Origin: JBBRTJ01 sp038244535
Lineage (GTDB): Bacteria; Actinomycetota; Acidimicrobiia; Acidimicrobiales; Ilumatobacteraceae
Assembly (NCBI GenBank): GCA_038244535.1
Contig: JBBRTJ010000018.1
Coordinates: 1-43,963, forward strand
Reading direction: 5' to 3'
DNA: 43,963 nucleotides
Position numbers and translations under genes: made by a program. Positions 7,999-15,549 of the stretch are shown here, piece after piece (position 1 is the first letter of the stretch; each line of letters opens with the position of its first letter). The notes beneath the pieces are model-generated. The model saw only the letters and a program-made list of their open reading frames with translations, did not search any database and was not told where the DNA came from.

Positions 7999-8856
7999 TC
8001 AGCCGGACATCGGGAAGATGAGCTCCTCGTGGGCCGTCTCGGCGATTGCGGCCTCCATGTCGATCGGGAACCAGGTCTCGGCGGCCTGGAGCGCGGTGCG
8101 CAGCACGTTCACGTCGCCCGGGGTGCAGAACGCCTGCACGCCCGGGACCGTCAGGGCGAAGCGCACGCCGCGGGAGACCTCGTGGTGGCCGACGTACGGC
8201 TCGTACCAGGTGGTGGCGTGGCGCTCGGTCTCAGGCCCTGTGCCCCATGGGCGGGCGGCGGCGGCCTTGATGGCCATCACCCCGAGGTCGCGCTCGGCGG
8301 CCAGCTCGAGCAGCGCTTCGGCGTCGCTGCGGTACTGCGGGTCGGCCCACAGGCGCGGGTTGACGGGGAACATCACCGTGTCGAGGTCGTAGCGGCGGAC
8401 CGCTTCGGCCTGGGCGCGGGGCGTCTCGAGCTCGTGGCCGGTCACGCCGACGAAGCGGGTCAGGCCCTCGTCACGCGCGGTCAAGATCGTCATGAACGCA
8501 CTGTGGCGGCGATCGAGCTCGGCCAGGCTCGTCAGCGCATGCACCTGGTACAGGTCGAAGCGGCTGCAGCCGAGCAGCGTGAGGCTCTCCTCCAACTGCG
8601 CCCGCACGCCATCGGGTTGCGTGCGCAACGTCTTGCACGCCACGAACAGGCGGTCGCGCACCGCAGGCACGAGCGGGCCGACGAGGCGCTGCGCGTCGCC
8701 GTACTGCGGTGCGATGTCGAGGTGGTTGACGCCAGCGGCCAAAGCGAGATCGAAGGCGGCCTTGGTCTCATCGGGGTTGGAACGCCCGAACGCGGCGGCG
8801 CCCAGGATGGCAATGGACGAGTGGTGCTCGGTGCGGCCGAGGCGACGAGTCTCCAT
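7999..8856 (-). CDS. Aldo/keto reductase
   Basis: A 285-residue TIM-barrel NAD(P)H-dependent oxidoreductase. The family catalytic Tyr is in HLDIAPQYGDAQ, the Lys in VACKT, and the Asp in VNHLD; a later His equivalent is in YQVHAL. METRRLGRTEHHSSIAILGAAAFG is a typical AKR N-terminus. The substrate cannot be told from sequence; many relatives reduce aldehydes or sugar derivatives. A TANNNT box lies 6 bases before the ATG. It is divergent from the BKACE gene, with only 36 bases between the two start codons, so the two may share control. Confidence 0.9.
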   Translation of the reverse strand: METRRLGRTEHHSSIAILGAAAFGRSNPDETKAAFDLALAAGVNHLDIAPQYGDAQRLVGPLVPAVRDRLFVACKTLRTQPDGVRAQLEESLTLLGCSRFDLYQVHALTSLAELDRRHSAFMTILTARDEGLTRFVGVTGHELETPRAQAEAVRRYDLDTVMFPVNPRLWADPQYRSDAEALLELAAERDLGVMAIKAAAARPWGTGPETERHATTWYEPYVGHHEVSRGVRFALTVPGVQAFCTPGDVNVLRTALQAAETWFPIDMEAAIAETAHEELIFPMSG

Positions 8857-8862
8857 GGCCGC

Positions 8863-8868
8863 AACCTA
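8863..8868 (-). promoter_or_regulatory. -10 box of a leaderless promoter (aldo/keto reductase)
   Basis: TAGGTT on the minus strand, 6 bases before the ATG at 8856. The divergent BKACE gene starts 25 bases to the right, so promoter elements of both genes are crowded together. Confidence 0.5.
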
Positions 8869-8892
8869 CGCCGATCGGCCAGGATCAGGCCC

Positions 8893-9789
8893 GTGCAACC
8901 ACTCGTGATCGAGGCGGCCCTCAACGGTGCCACCACCAAGGCCCGCAACCCCAACGTGCCCCGCTCGCCCGCCGAGGTGACGGCGGACGCCATGAGGTGC
9001 ATCGCCGCAGGGGCCACGATCGTGCACTCCCACACCGACGATGCCGTGGTCGGGGGCTCCACCCTCCACGACCACCGCGCGTACCTCGAGGCGTGGCAGC
9101 CCGTGCTCGACGCCCACCCCGAGGTGCTGCTCTACCCGACCATGCCCAGCGGTTCCGGACCGCTCCCGTTGGGCGGGGCCTCGATCGAGGAGCGCTACGC
9201 CCACGTCGAGGCCTTGTGGCAGGCGGGCGCGCTGCGGATGGCACTGGCCGACCCTGGCACCTTTGCCGTCGCCGGCGTCCGCCCGGACGGCCGGCCGTCA
9301 ACAGGCCGCCACCTGTACGAGAACACCGCCGCCGACGTCGCCTGGATGTTCGCGTGGTGCGCGGAGCGCGACCTGCCGGTGAGCCTCAGCATCTTTGAGC
9401 CCGGGTTCCTGCGCCTCGCCTTGGCCCACCACCAAGCGGGCACGCTGCCGGGCAAGGCCCGGATCCTGCTGTACTTCGGTGGTCCCCGATCCTTGTTCGG
9501 CCTGCCGCCGACGGTCACCTCTCTCGACGCCTACGTCGCCATGCTCGACGAGACCGGGCTGACCTGGGCGGTGGGCGTGCCCGGCGGCGACGTGGTCGGC
9601 TGTGGCCTGGCGGCGGCGGCCATCGAACGCGGCGGCCACGTGCGCGTCGGCCTCGAGGACTACGAGCCCGCCACCTCGGACCGCCCCGCGATGCCCACGA
9701 ACGCGTCGCTCGTGCGCGAGGTCGTCCACCTGGCCGAAGGCCTCGGCCGCGGGCTGGTGACCTCAGCGCACGGCGCCGGCTCAGCTTGA
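8893..9789 (+). CDS. BKACE-family beta-keto acid cleavage enzyme
   Basis: A 298-residue TIM-barrel protein of the BKACE family (type member: 3-keto-5-aminohexanoate cleavage enzyme, Kce). Members split a beta-keto acid with acetyl-CoA to give acetoacetate and a new acyl-CoA. The metal-binding pair is His45-x-His47 in IVHSHTDD, and the late VGLEDYEP supplies the metal-ligand Glu region. NGATTKARNPNVP at the start is the usual N-terminus (the family has NGA.T......P.VP). The start is a GTG in the middle of a much longer open frame; everything before it is shadow. The substrate is unknown, and no acyl-CoA dehydrogenase or CoA-transferase neighbours are present to suggest one. Its 3' end overlaps a beta-propeller gene remnant on the other strand. 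Confidence 0.87.
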   Translation: MQPLVIEAALNGATTKARNPNVPRSPAEVTADAMRCIAAGATIVHSHTDDAVVGGSTLHDHRAYLEAWQPVLDAHPEVLLYPTMPSGSGPLPLGGASIEERYAHVEALWQAGALRMALADPGTFAVAGVRPDGRPSTGRHLYENTAADVAWMFAWCAERDLPVSLSIFEPGFLRLALAHHQAGTLPGKARILLYFGGPRSLFGLPPTVTSLDAYVAMLDETGLTWAVGVPGGDVVGCGLAAAAIERGGHVRVGLEDYEPATSDRPAMPTNASLVREVVHLAEGLGRGLVTSAHGAGSA

Positions 9790-9960
9790 GGCATTGGCCA
9801 CCCTGTACATCGAAAGGTGGTCGCCGGAGCGCAGGAACACTCGTCCGTCAACGACAGCCAGCCGTTCATTCTCGGGCTGCAGCTGATCTTGGCCGCCGAA
9901 CTGCTTCAGGTGGACACCCGTGACCGCGTCGAGCAGATCGGGCTCACTCTGGCAGGACGA
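9781..9960 (-). pseudogene. 3' remnant of a beta-propeller (PQQ-repeat-like) protein gene
   Basis: On the minus strand a 59-codon open frame without a usable start codon ends in TGA at 9781. Its translation reads like the last blades of a beta-propeller: LLDAVTGVHLKQFGG, then ENERLAVVDGRVFLRSGDHLSMYRV. The pattern D.xTG followed by a strand and then VVDGRVF is typical of PQQ-like or WD-like blades. An in-frame stop sits immediately upstream at 9961-9963 and nothing further upstream continues the family in any frame that I can see. It overlaps the BKACE 3' end by 9 bases. I read it as the surviving tail of a deleted gene; family assignment is tentative. Confidence 0.5.
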
Positions 9961-10046
9961 TCAACGTCGAGCAGCCGTCACCACCCGGCACCGACCAACG
10001 CCGCTGACCAGTCCGGCTGTCAGAGGGGGCTTGGCCGATTGGCCCG

Positions 10047-10982
10047 TCAGGGTTCGTTGCTCGCGGCTCGGCTCCGCCAGACGAGCAGCGCGGCAACCAC
10101 CGCTCCGGCGACGACGGCGAGCCCGAGCGGCACGAGCAGTCCGACACCGAGGCCCGAGCCGCTGCCCTGATCACCAGAGGACGCCGCGCGCGCCCCGCCA
10201 GCTACGCCGACCGGTGCAGGGTCGGCTGTTGCGCTGGGGACCGTGGGAAGGTTGGTGCCCGGACGAGTGGCCGCCGACGTCGTGGCAGTGGTCGTGGTGC
10301 TCTCGGTGCTCGTCGTCGCATCGGTCGAAGGCGGGGACGAGGCACCGGACGGGGCGGTGGGAGCCGCCGCGATGACGGTCGTGCTCGACGTGGCGGTTCG
10401 GGGCAGGGTCGTCGCCGCCCGGGAGGGCGTGGGGCGCGGCGCGGAGGTGGTGGGGAGCACCACGGTCGTCGGGGGCGACACCACGGTCGTGGTGGCTGCG
10501 GTCGTCGGTGGCGCCACCGTGGTGGTCGTGGCCACTGTGGTCGTCGTCGGGAGAGGCGCTTGGACGACCACCGAGCCGGACATGCCTGCCCCGTGGAACA
10601 CGCAGACGTAGGTGAACGTGCCCACCGCGGCGAAGGTGCGGCTGAACCTGGGGTTGTTGTGGAGATCACCCGAGTCGAAGGCGCCACCGGTGACGGTGTG
10701 GTGCCCCACGCCGCCGTAGCTCCAGGTGACCGTGTCGCCCTGCTGCACGACGACCGTTGCCGGCGTGAACGCCCCGAAAGGAGAACCTGCGAGGTCGGAC
10801 ACGACCACGCCTGCGGAGGCCGCCGAGGCGCTGGCGGCCCACGGCCGGGTCATGACGAGTGCCAGCGCGGCCACGGCCACGACGACCGCGACCACCCGCC
10901 CCCTCGACTTCGTGGGGGAAGCGACCAGGCGGCGATCCGTTCTCACACGATGTGCCGCGGCACGCTCCCCTGTCGGCTTCAT
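10047..10982 (-). CDS. Surface-anchored cupredoxin with Thr/Pro-rich stalk
   Basis: A 311-residue exported protein. It starts with a basic stretch and a hydrophobic signal or anchor (about 26-46, VVAVVVAVAALALVM), then a plastocyanin-like domain (about 50-135), a long Thr/Ser/Pro/Ala-rich linker (about 135-255), and a C-terminal hydrophobic helix followed by WRSRAASNEP. The type 1 copper ligands are visible: His in VGHHTV, then Cys, His and Met in YVCVFHGAGM (C-x2-H-x3-M). The architecture suggests a copper protein held on the outside of the membrane by a flexible, possibly O-glycosylated stalk, perhaps an electron carrier. The ATG was chosen because the signal follows it; the open frame upstream has no signal character. 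No redox partner gene is adjacent. Confidence 0.82.
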   Translation of the reverse strand: MKPTGERAAAHRVRTDRRLVASPTKSRGRVVAVVVAVAALALVMTRPWAASASAASAGVVVSDLAGSPFGAFTPATVVVQQGDTVTWSYGGVGHHTVTGGAFDSGDLHNNPRFSRTFAAVGTFTYVCVFHGAGMSGSVVVQAPLPTTTTVATTTTVAPPTTAATTTVVSPPTTVVLPTTSAPRPTPSRAATTLPRTATSSTTVIAAAPTAPSGASSPPSTDATTSTESTTTTATTSAATRPGTNLPTVPSATADPAPVGVAGGARAASSGDQGSGSGLGVGLLVPLGLAVVAGAVVAALLVWRSRAASNEP

Positions 10983-11175
10983 GACCGTCCCTACGAACGA
11001 AGCCCCTGAACGGACTGCTCGGGCGGCACGATACCTTCGCCGCGATCGTCGAGGAGAGCAGGTTGCGGCCACCAGATCGACGCTGAGCGCCGGGAGCGCC
11101 GATGTCGACCGGGATGGGAAGGACGCCCTGACGCCCACCCGCCGGCCACGGACCGAGCGGCCGACCGGTGCGCCC

Positions 11176-11490
11176 TCAGCCGACGGTGCGCCGGGGCAGG
11201 CCATGGCCGAAGAAGCCGCCCTTGGGACGGGCGTGGGCGTGGTAGTGGTCGGGGATCTGGCGCATGTGATCGTCGACGTAGTGCTCGAAGGTGAAGTGGC
11301 GCTCGACCACGATCGCCAACCGGGCGTGCAGCTCGTCCTTGACCTCGGGCGGTGGCGCGTTGTCGTGCACCTTCCACACGACCATGGGGACCGAGCAGAT
11401 CTCGCACTCGGCGATCCAGCACAGGTCGTCCTCGTGGAACCACTCGGTCAGGCGGGCTGCCTCGCAGAGGTCGCAGTGCACAGCGGTCAT
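11176..11490 (-). CDS. Small Cys/His-rich protein, putative metal-binding, unknown function
   Basis: A 104-residue protein I do not recognise by name. Two CxxC pairs, in HCDLCEAA and ECEICSVP, separated by an aromatic acidic segment (TEWFHEDDLCWIAE), suggest a zinc ribbon. The second half is His-rich: HARLAIVVERHFTFEHYVDDHM and PDHYHAHARPKGG. The protein is cytoplasmic, with no signal or membrane segment. The ATG at 11490 is preferred over the start 9 codons upstream because TAGGCA lies 7 bases before it, matching the local leaderless pattern. It stands alone between the fasciclin and cupredoxin genes. Confidence 0.72.
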   Translation of the reverse strand: MTAVHCDLCEAARLTEWFHEDDLCWIAECEICSVPMVVWKVHDNAPPPEVKDELHARLAIVVERHFTFEHYVDDHMRQIPDHYHAHARPKGGFFGHGLPRRTVG

Positions 11491-11520
11491 GACCGGTTGC
11501 CTAGCACCTGGGGCCACACG

Positions 11521-11556
11521 CGGCGAAGGGACCCCGGGGCAGGGGTCCCTTCGCCG
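11521..11556 (-). terminator. Strong hairpin after the fasciclin gene
   Basis: A perfect 15-bp inverted repeat (11521-11535 and 11542-11556, arms CGGCGAAGGGACCCC) with a 6-base loop lies 21 bases past the stop of the fasciclin gene on its strand. There is no U-tract, as is common for actinobacterial intrinsic terminators. It is perfectly symmetrical and so could act in both directions. Confidence 0.75.
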
Positions 11557-11576
11557 GATCGAGACGAGCGGTCAGA

Positions 11577-12128
11577 TCAGAGCTTCACGTCAGCAGGGAT
11601 GAGCACCGTGTCGATGATGTGGATCACACCGTTGCTCGCCATCACATCGGCGGTGGTGACGGTGGCCTTGTCGACCATGACCTTGCCGCCACTTACGGCG
11701 ATCATGAGCTCGGAGCCCTCGAGGGACTTGACCATGCCGGGCTTGATGTCGGCCGAGGTCACCTTGCCGGCGACCACGTGATAGGTCAGCACCTTGGTCA
11801 GCGCTTCCTTGTTGGCCAGGAGCTTCGCCAGCGTGGCGGCATCGACCTTGGCGAAGGCCGCGTCAGTGGGGGCGAACACCGTGAACGGCCCCGGGCCCTT
11901 CAGCGTGTCGATGAGCCCGGCGGCCGTGAGTGCGGTGGCGAGGGTCTTGAACTGACCGGCGGCGACGGCGGTGTCGACGATGTCCTTCGGTCCAGCGACC
12001 GTGGTGACCGCGGCGGGGGCCGTGGTGGTCGCAGGCTTCGACGTCGAGCTGCTGCTGCCGCAGGCGGCGAGCAGCGAGCCGGCGACGAGAACAGGGACGA
12101 GGGTGAGAAGGGCGGTGCGACTGCGCAT
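11577..12128 (-). CDS. Fasciclin-domain lipoprotein
   Basis: A 183-residue secreted lipoprotein. The N-terminus MRSRTALLTLVPVLVAGSLLAACGSS is a clear lipoprotein signal with lipobox LAAC. After a Ser/Thr/Ala linker, residues about 48-183 form one FAS1 (beta-Ig-h3/fasciclin) domain, with the H1 motif FTVFAPTDAAF, the YH motif LTYHVVAGKV, and the H2 motif NGVIHIIDTVL. Single-FAS1 lipoproteins are common in actinobacteria (MPT70/MPB83 type) and are thought to act in adhesion or matrix binding. A textbook AAGGAG lies 6 bases before the ATG, so unlike many neighbours it is translated from a leadered mRNA. It is likely monocistronic, with a strong hairpin downstream. Confidence 0.95.
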   Translation of the reverse strand: MRSRTALLTLVPVLVAGSLLAACGSSSSTSKPATTTAPAAVTTVAGPKDIVDTAVAAGQFKTLATALTAAGLIDTLKGPGPFTVFAPTDAAFAKVDAATLAKLLANKEALTKVLTYHVVAGKVTSADIKPGMVKSLEGSELMIAVSGGKVMVDKATVTTADVMASNGVIHIIDTVLIPADVKL

Positions 12129-12134
12129 GGGGAT

Positions 12135-12140
12135 CTCCTT
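12135..12140 (-). promoter_or_regulatory. Shine-Dalgarno site of the fasciclin gene
   Basis: AAGGAG on the minus strand, 6 bases before the ATG. It is the best ribosome site in the window and contrasts with the many starts that have none. The 12129-12251 gap also presumably holds the promoter, which I could not place. Confidence 0.75.
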
Positions 12141-12251
12141 GAGATGGTTCCCGACCGAAGCCGGATCGAGCGGGACGGGCTCGACACCTTCTCTCCGGAG
12201 CCGTAGCCCGTTTAGTGCTCAACAATTGGAGTGCCGTTCGTCACAGTTGTT

Positions 12252-13055
12252 TCAGTCGACGGCGTCGATGGCGGTGCGCACCTCGGCGACGTACCCGGCC
12301 ACGGCATCGGGACCACCGTCGAGCAGCCGGCGCATCACCGAGGCACCCTGGATGACGCCATCGGCCACCTGCACCGCCTCGGCAGCCTGCGCGGCGTTGG
12401 ACACCCCCACACCGACCAGCACCGGGAGATCGGTGATCGCCTTGAGCCGGGCGGCCATGGTCACGGCACTGGCGGCCAGCGCCGAGCGTTCGCCCGTCAC
12501 GCCGAGCAGACCGACTGCGTACACGAAGCCACGTGAGCGGGCACAGATGCGAGGCAGGCGCTCGTCGGGCGCCGTCGGCGCGGCCAGCAGGATCGTCTCG
12601 ACGCCCGCGGCATCGGCGGCTTTGCACCACGGGCCGGCCTCCTCGAGGGGCAGGTCAGGCAGGATGCAGCCGGCGATGCCGGCCCGGGCCAGCATCGCTG
12701 CGAAGCGCTCGTGCCCGGCTCGGAAGGCGAGGTTGTAGTACGTCATCACGGCGAGCGGAACGTCGACGTCGAGGGAGGGCACCTCGTCGAGGATCGACTG
12801 TGGCGTCGCCCCCGCATCAAGGGCCTGCTGGCTCGCCTCTTGGATCACCGGCCCGTCCATCACCGGGTCGGAGAACGGGATGCCGATCTCGATGGCGTCG
12901 GCACCGGAGGCGACCGCGGCGCGGATGGCGTCGGTCCAGCCCTTCACGCCGCCGGTCACGTACGGCACGAGGAGCTTGCGGCCAGTGGCCCGCTGGGCTC
13001 GTAGCGATGCCTCCATCGCCCCGGGCGCGTGGGTGGCGACGACGACGGTGCTCAC
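12252..13055 (-). CDS. trpA: Tryptophan synthase alpha chain
   Basis: TrpA cleaves indole-3-glycerol phosphate to indole, which is channelled to TrpB. It has 267 residues, the normal length. The catalytic Glu is in AIEIGIPFSDP and the Asp in MDGPVIQ; phosphate-binding segments are GVTGE near the middle and VGVGVSNAAQ, with ADGVIQGAS after it. The start is a GTG whose bases overlap the trpB stop (GTGA), and the longer open frame upstream is trpB shadow. It ends the trpF-trpB-trpA operon. The gap before the fasciclin start (12129-12251) has no obvious terminator. Confidence 0.95.
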   Translation of the reverse strand: MSTVVVATHAPGAMEASLRAQRATGRKLLVPYVTGGVKGWTDAIRAAVASGADAIEIGIPFSDPVMDGPVIQEASQQALDAGATPQSILDEVPSLDVDVPLAVMTYYNLAFRAGHERFAAMLARAGIAGCILPDLPLEEAGPWCKAADAAGVETILLAAPTAPDERLPRICARSRGFVYAVGLLGVTGERSALAASAVTMAARLKAITDLPVLVGVGVSNAAQAAEAVQVADGVIQGASVMRRLLDGGPDAVAGYVAEVRTAIDAVD

Positions 13056-14215
13056 GCTCCCAGCACGTCCATCATCTGCGCGACGTCCTTGTCGCCCCGA
13101 CCGCTCAGGTTGACGAGCACCGTGCGGCCCCGCAGCTCGGGCGCGGCCCGGACGACCCACGCGATGGCATGGGCCGGCTCCAGCGCCGGGATGATGCCCT
13201 CCATGTGGCTGAGGAGCTGGAACGCCTCGATCACCTCGGCATCGTTGACGGCCTCGTAGCGGGCCCGCCCAATGGTGGCGAGGTGGCTGTGCTCGGGTCC
13301 GACACCGGGGTAGTCGAGGCCGGCCGAGATGGAGTGCGCCTCGAGCACCTGGCCCGCCTCGTCCTGCATGAGGAAGCTCTTCATGCCGTGCACCACCCCT
13401 GGCACGCCCCGCCCGATGGCCGCGCCGCCGGCGGGTTCGACACCGACCAGCTCGGCGTCGGTGTCGACGAACCCGCTGAAGATGCCAGCCGCGTTGGACC
13501 CGCCGCCCACGCAGGCCACCACGACGTCGGGGTCGAGCCCCGCGAGCAGTTCGCGGCACTGGGGCCGGGCCTCGTCGCCGATCACCCGGTGGAGCTCGCG
13601 CACCATCCAGGGGTAGGGGTGGGGGCCCATCACCGAGCCGAGGCAGTAGTGGGTGGTCTCGACGGTCGCGACCCAGTCGCGCATCGCCTCGTTGACCGCA
13701 TCTTTGAGGGTGCGGCTGCCGCTGCTCACGGGCTCGACTTCGGCACCGAGCAGCTTCATGCGAAACACGTTGAGCGCCTGGCGGGCCACGTCGACCTCGC
13801 CCATGTACACCTTGCACTCAAGACCGAGCCACGCCGCGGCGGTCGCCGAGGCCACTCCGTGCTGGCCGGCCCCCGTCTCGGCCACGATCCGCTTCTTACC
13901 CATCCGCTTGGCCAGCAGGGCCTGGCCCAGCACGTTGTTGATCTTGTGGCTGCCCGTGTGGTTGAGGTCCTCGCGCTTGAGCAGCAGCCGCAGGCCGAGA
14001 CGCTCGCCCAAGCGATGGCACTCGGTGACGGGCGAGGGCCGACCCGCGTAGTTCCGCAGCGCGTCATCCAGCTCGGCCCGGAAGACCGGGTCAGCCCAGG
14101 CGTCGCGGAACGCAGCCTCGAGCTCGAAGCAGGCGGGCACCAGCGTCTCGGGGACGAAGCGGCCACCGAAGTCCCCGAAACGCCCCTCGGGCGTCGGCTC
14201 GGCCATCAGCGACAT
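13052..14215 (-). CDS. trpB: Tryptophan synthase beta chain (TrpB1 type)
   Basis: TrpB joins indole and serine to make tryptophan, in complex with TrpA. It has 387 residues and is of the major TrpB1 type. The PLP lysine is in HTGSHKINN; GGGSNAAGIF binds the PLP phosphate; ETGAGQHGVA is the conserved indole-channel segment. RFGDFGGRFVPETL is the usual N-terminus. It starts immediately after the trpF stop and overlaps trpA by 4 bases, so it should form the normal alpha2beta2 complex. A second, distinct trpB (TrpB2 type) lies at 15542-16792. Confidence 0.96.
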   Translation of the reverse strand: MSLMAEPTPEGRFGDFGGRFVPETLVPACFELEAAFRDAWADPVFRAELDDALRNYAGRPSPVTECHRLGERLGLRLLLKREDLNHTGSHKINNVLGQALLAKRMGKKRIVAETGAGQHGVASATAAAWLGLECKVYMGEVDVARQALNVFRMKLLGAEVEPVSSGSRTLKDAVNEAMRDWVATVETTHYCLGSVMGPHPYPWMVRELHRVIGDEARPQCRELLAGLDPDVVVACVGGGSNAAGIFSGFVDTDAELVGVEPAGGAAIGRGVPGVVHGMKSFLMQDEAGQVLEAHSISAGLDYPGVGPEHSHLATIGRARYEAVNDAEVIEAFQLLSHMEGIIPALEPAHAIAWVVRAAPELRGRTVLVNLSGRGDKDVAQMMDVLGA

Positions 14216-14869
14216 CTACTCGTCCTCCCAGTCGTAGGGCAGCTCGTCGGGTCCGACGTAGGTCTCGCGACGGGCGGCCCGGGCGGCGTCGATGAACGCC
14301 TTGAGCTTCACAGGATCCTTGCGCCCCGGACGGCGCTCGACACCACTGGAGACGTCGACGCCCCACGGCTTCACGCGGGCGATGGCGGTGGCGACGTTGG
14401 CCGGCGTCAGTCCACCCGCGAGCAGGATCCGGCAGTCGGCCGGAGCGGCGTCGACGAGGCCCCAGTCAAAGACAAGGCCCGAACCTGGCGTGGGCGCATC
14501 GACCATCACCACGTCGGCCCCCCACTGATCGGCTCGGGCCAAGTCGTCGGAGCCGGCGGCGAACACCTGGATCACGTAGCCGACCTGGCGCCGCACCATC
14601 TGGCACGTCTCGGGTGACTCGTGGCCGTGGAGCTGAGCGGCCCGCAACCCGGCGGTGTGGCACTGGTCGATCACCCGCTCAGGTAGGTCGTCGCGGAACA
14701 CGCCGACGGTCAGGATCTCGGGCGGCAGGCGACGGACGATGTCACGCACGCCGAGGGCGGCGATCTGGCGCGGGGACGGCGCGAAGATGAACCCGACAGC
14801 GTCCGCGCCAAGGGCGACGGCGAGCAGTGCGTCCTCCTCGTTGGTGATGCCACAGATCTTGACGAACAC
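14216..14869 (-). CDS. trpF: Phosphoribosylanthranilate isomerase
   Basis: A 217-residue TIM-barrel enzyme for the third step of tryptophan synthesis. The catalytic base Cys6 is in VKICGIT, and the catalytic Asp is in VVMVDAPTPGSG; GGLTPANV and GVDVSSGVE near the end bind phosphate. The start is a GTG, supported by GAGGAG about 8 bases upstream. Many actinobacteria lack trpF and use the bifunctional HisA/PriA instead; here a dedicated trpF exists, so the hisA gene in this window need not serve both pathways. It is the first gene of trpF-trpB-trpA. Confidence 0.94.
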   Translation of the reverse strand: MFVKICGITNEEDALLAVALGADAVGFIFAPSPRQIAALGVRDIVRRLPPEILTVGVFRDDLPERVIDQCHTAGLRAAQLHGHESPETCQMVRRQVGYVIQVFAAGSDDLARADQWGADVVMVDAPTPGSGLVFDWGLVDAAPADCRILLAGGLTPANVATAIARVKPWGVDVSSGVERRPGRKDPVKLKAFIDAARAARRETYVGPDELPYDWEDE

Positions 14870-14933
14870 CTAGCGACTCCTCGAGCCGTCAGCTCGCAGC
14901 CGACTCGTCGAGGGGTCCACGGGCGGCATCCTA

Positions 14934-14955
14934 CGGTTCGGTCCCCACCGAACCG
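14934..14955 (-). terminator. Perfect hairpin between the trpC and trpF transcription units
   Basis: A 9-bp perfect inverted repeat CGGTTCGGT/ACCGAACCG with a 4-base loop lies 30 bases past the stop of the lipoprotein gene and 65 bases before trpF, all on the minus strand. No U-tract follows. It may be a terminator for trpC-trpB2-lipoprotein or a control hairpin for trpF; I see no leader peptide with Trp codons, so classical attenuation is not supported. Confidence 0.4.
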
Positions 14956-14985
14956 GGAGCATTGCCCCAGGCGGCGGGGGCGCGC

Positions 14986-15549
14986 TCAGCCGCCGTCGAC
15001 CTCGGGCGCGGCCACCCCGACCTGGTCGGCCGTGACGCTGATGATCTGTCGCCGATCACCGGTGGGGTCTTCGGTGGACTGCAGGGTGAACGGCGCGGGA
15101 GGCAGGGCCTTGCGGGCGATCGTCACCACGTGGGAGTAGGAGATCGGTGCCTTCGTGCAGGTGCCCTTGGGCGTGGTGACCTCGACGATGGGGTAGACGA
15201 GGTGGGCGGGGATGTTGATCACGACCCGTCGCAGCCTGACCGCGTCGCAGCCGCCGACCTCGGCGGTGAAGCGGGCGACCACCGACGTGCCGAGGTTCGA
15301 CGGGGGCTTGCCATCGGAGAACGGCCAGGCGCCGGCAAGAGCCTCGACCGTGCCGGCGAACGCCACGAGTGGCTCGGCGCCACGAGCGTGCGCCCCCTGG
15401 CGAACGAGGTTCCACCCGGGACCCGAGACCGCCGGCGAGGTCGGGCCCGCGCTGCCGCACCCGGCCACCACCGCGGCGCCGGCCGCAGCGGCAACGAACC
15501 ATCTCGCCCTGGTCGGGGCCGCCGCTCGAGGCGGTCGCCCGTCACGCAT
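14986..15549 (-). CDS. Hypothetical lipoprotein in the trp cluster
   Basis: A 187-residue putative lipoprotein of unknown function. The N-terminus has Arg-rich residues, then WFVAAAAGAAVVAGCGS with a plausible lipobox VAGC. The mature part has two or three further Cys (GGCDAV and KGTCTKAP) that could pair, and no domain I recognise. The start is an ATG that overlaps the trpB2 stop by 8 bases, so it is read from the trpC-trpB2 transcript. A secreted lipoprotein inside a tryptophan operon is odd; it may just use the promoter. It ends the unit, with a hairpin downstream. Confidence 0.7.
   Translation of the reverse strand: MRDGRPPRAAAPTRARWFVAAAAGAAVVAGCGSAGPTSPAVSGPGWNLVRQGAHARGAEPLVAFAGTVEALAGAWPFSDGKPPSNLGTSVVARFTAEVGGCDAVRLRRVVINIPAHLVYPIVEVTTPKGTCTKAPISYSHVVTIARKALPPAPFTLQSTEDPTGDRRQIISVTADQVGVAAPEVDGG

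Noticed and set aside
7477..8892. Upstream extension of the BKACE gene by 470 codons
   Set aside because: It reads antisense through bcp and the aldo/keto reductase; the family N-terminus starts at 8893.
9961..10046. Additional propeller blades upstream of the remnant
   Set aside because: All frames contain stops or unrelated composition here; no blade pattern could be followed beyond 9960.
14870..14985. Tryptophan attenuator or T-box in front of trpF
   Set aside because: There is one 9-bp hairpin, but no Trp-rich leader peptide, no alternative stem and no T-box sequence that I can see.
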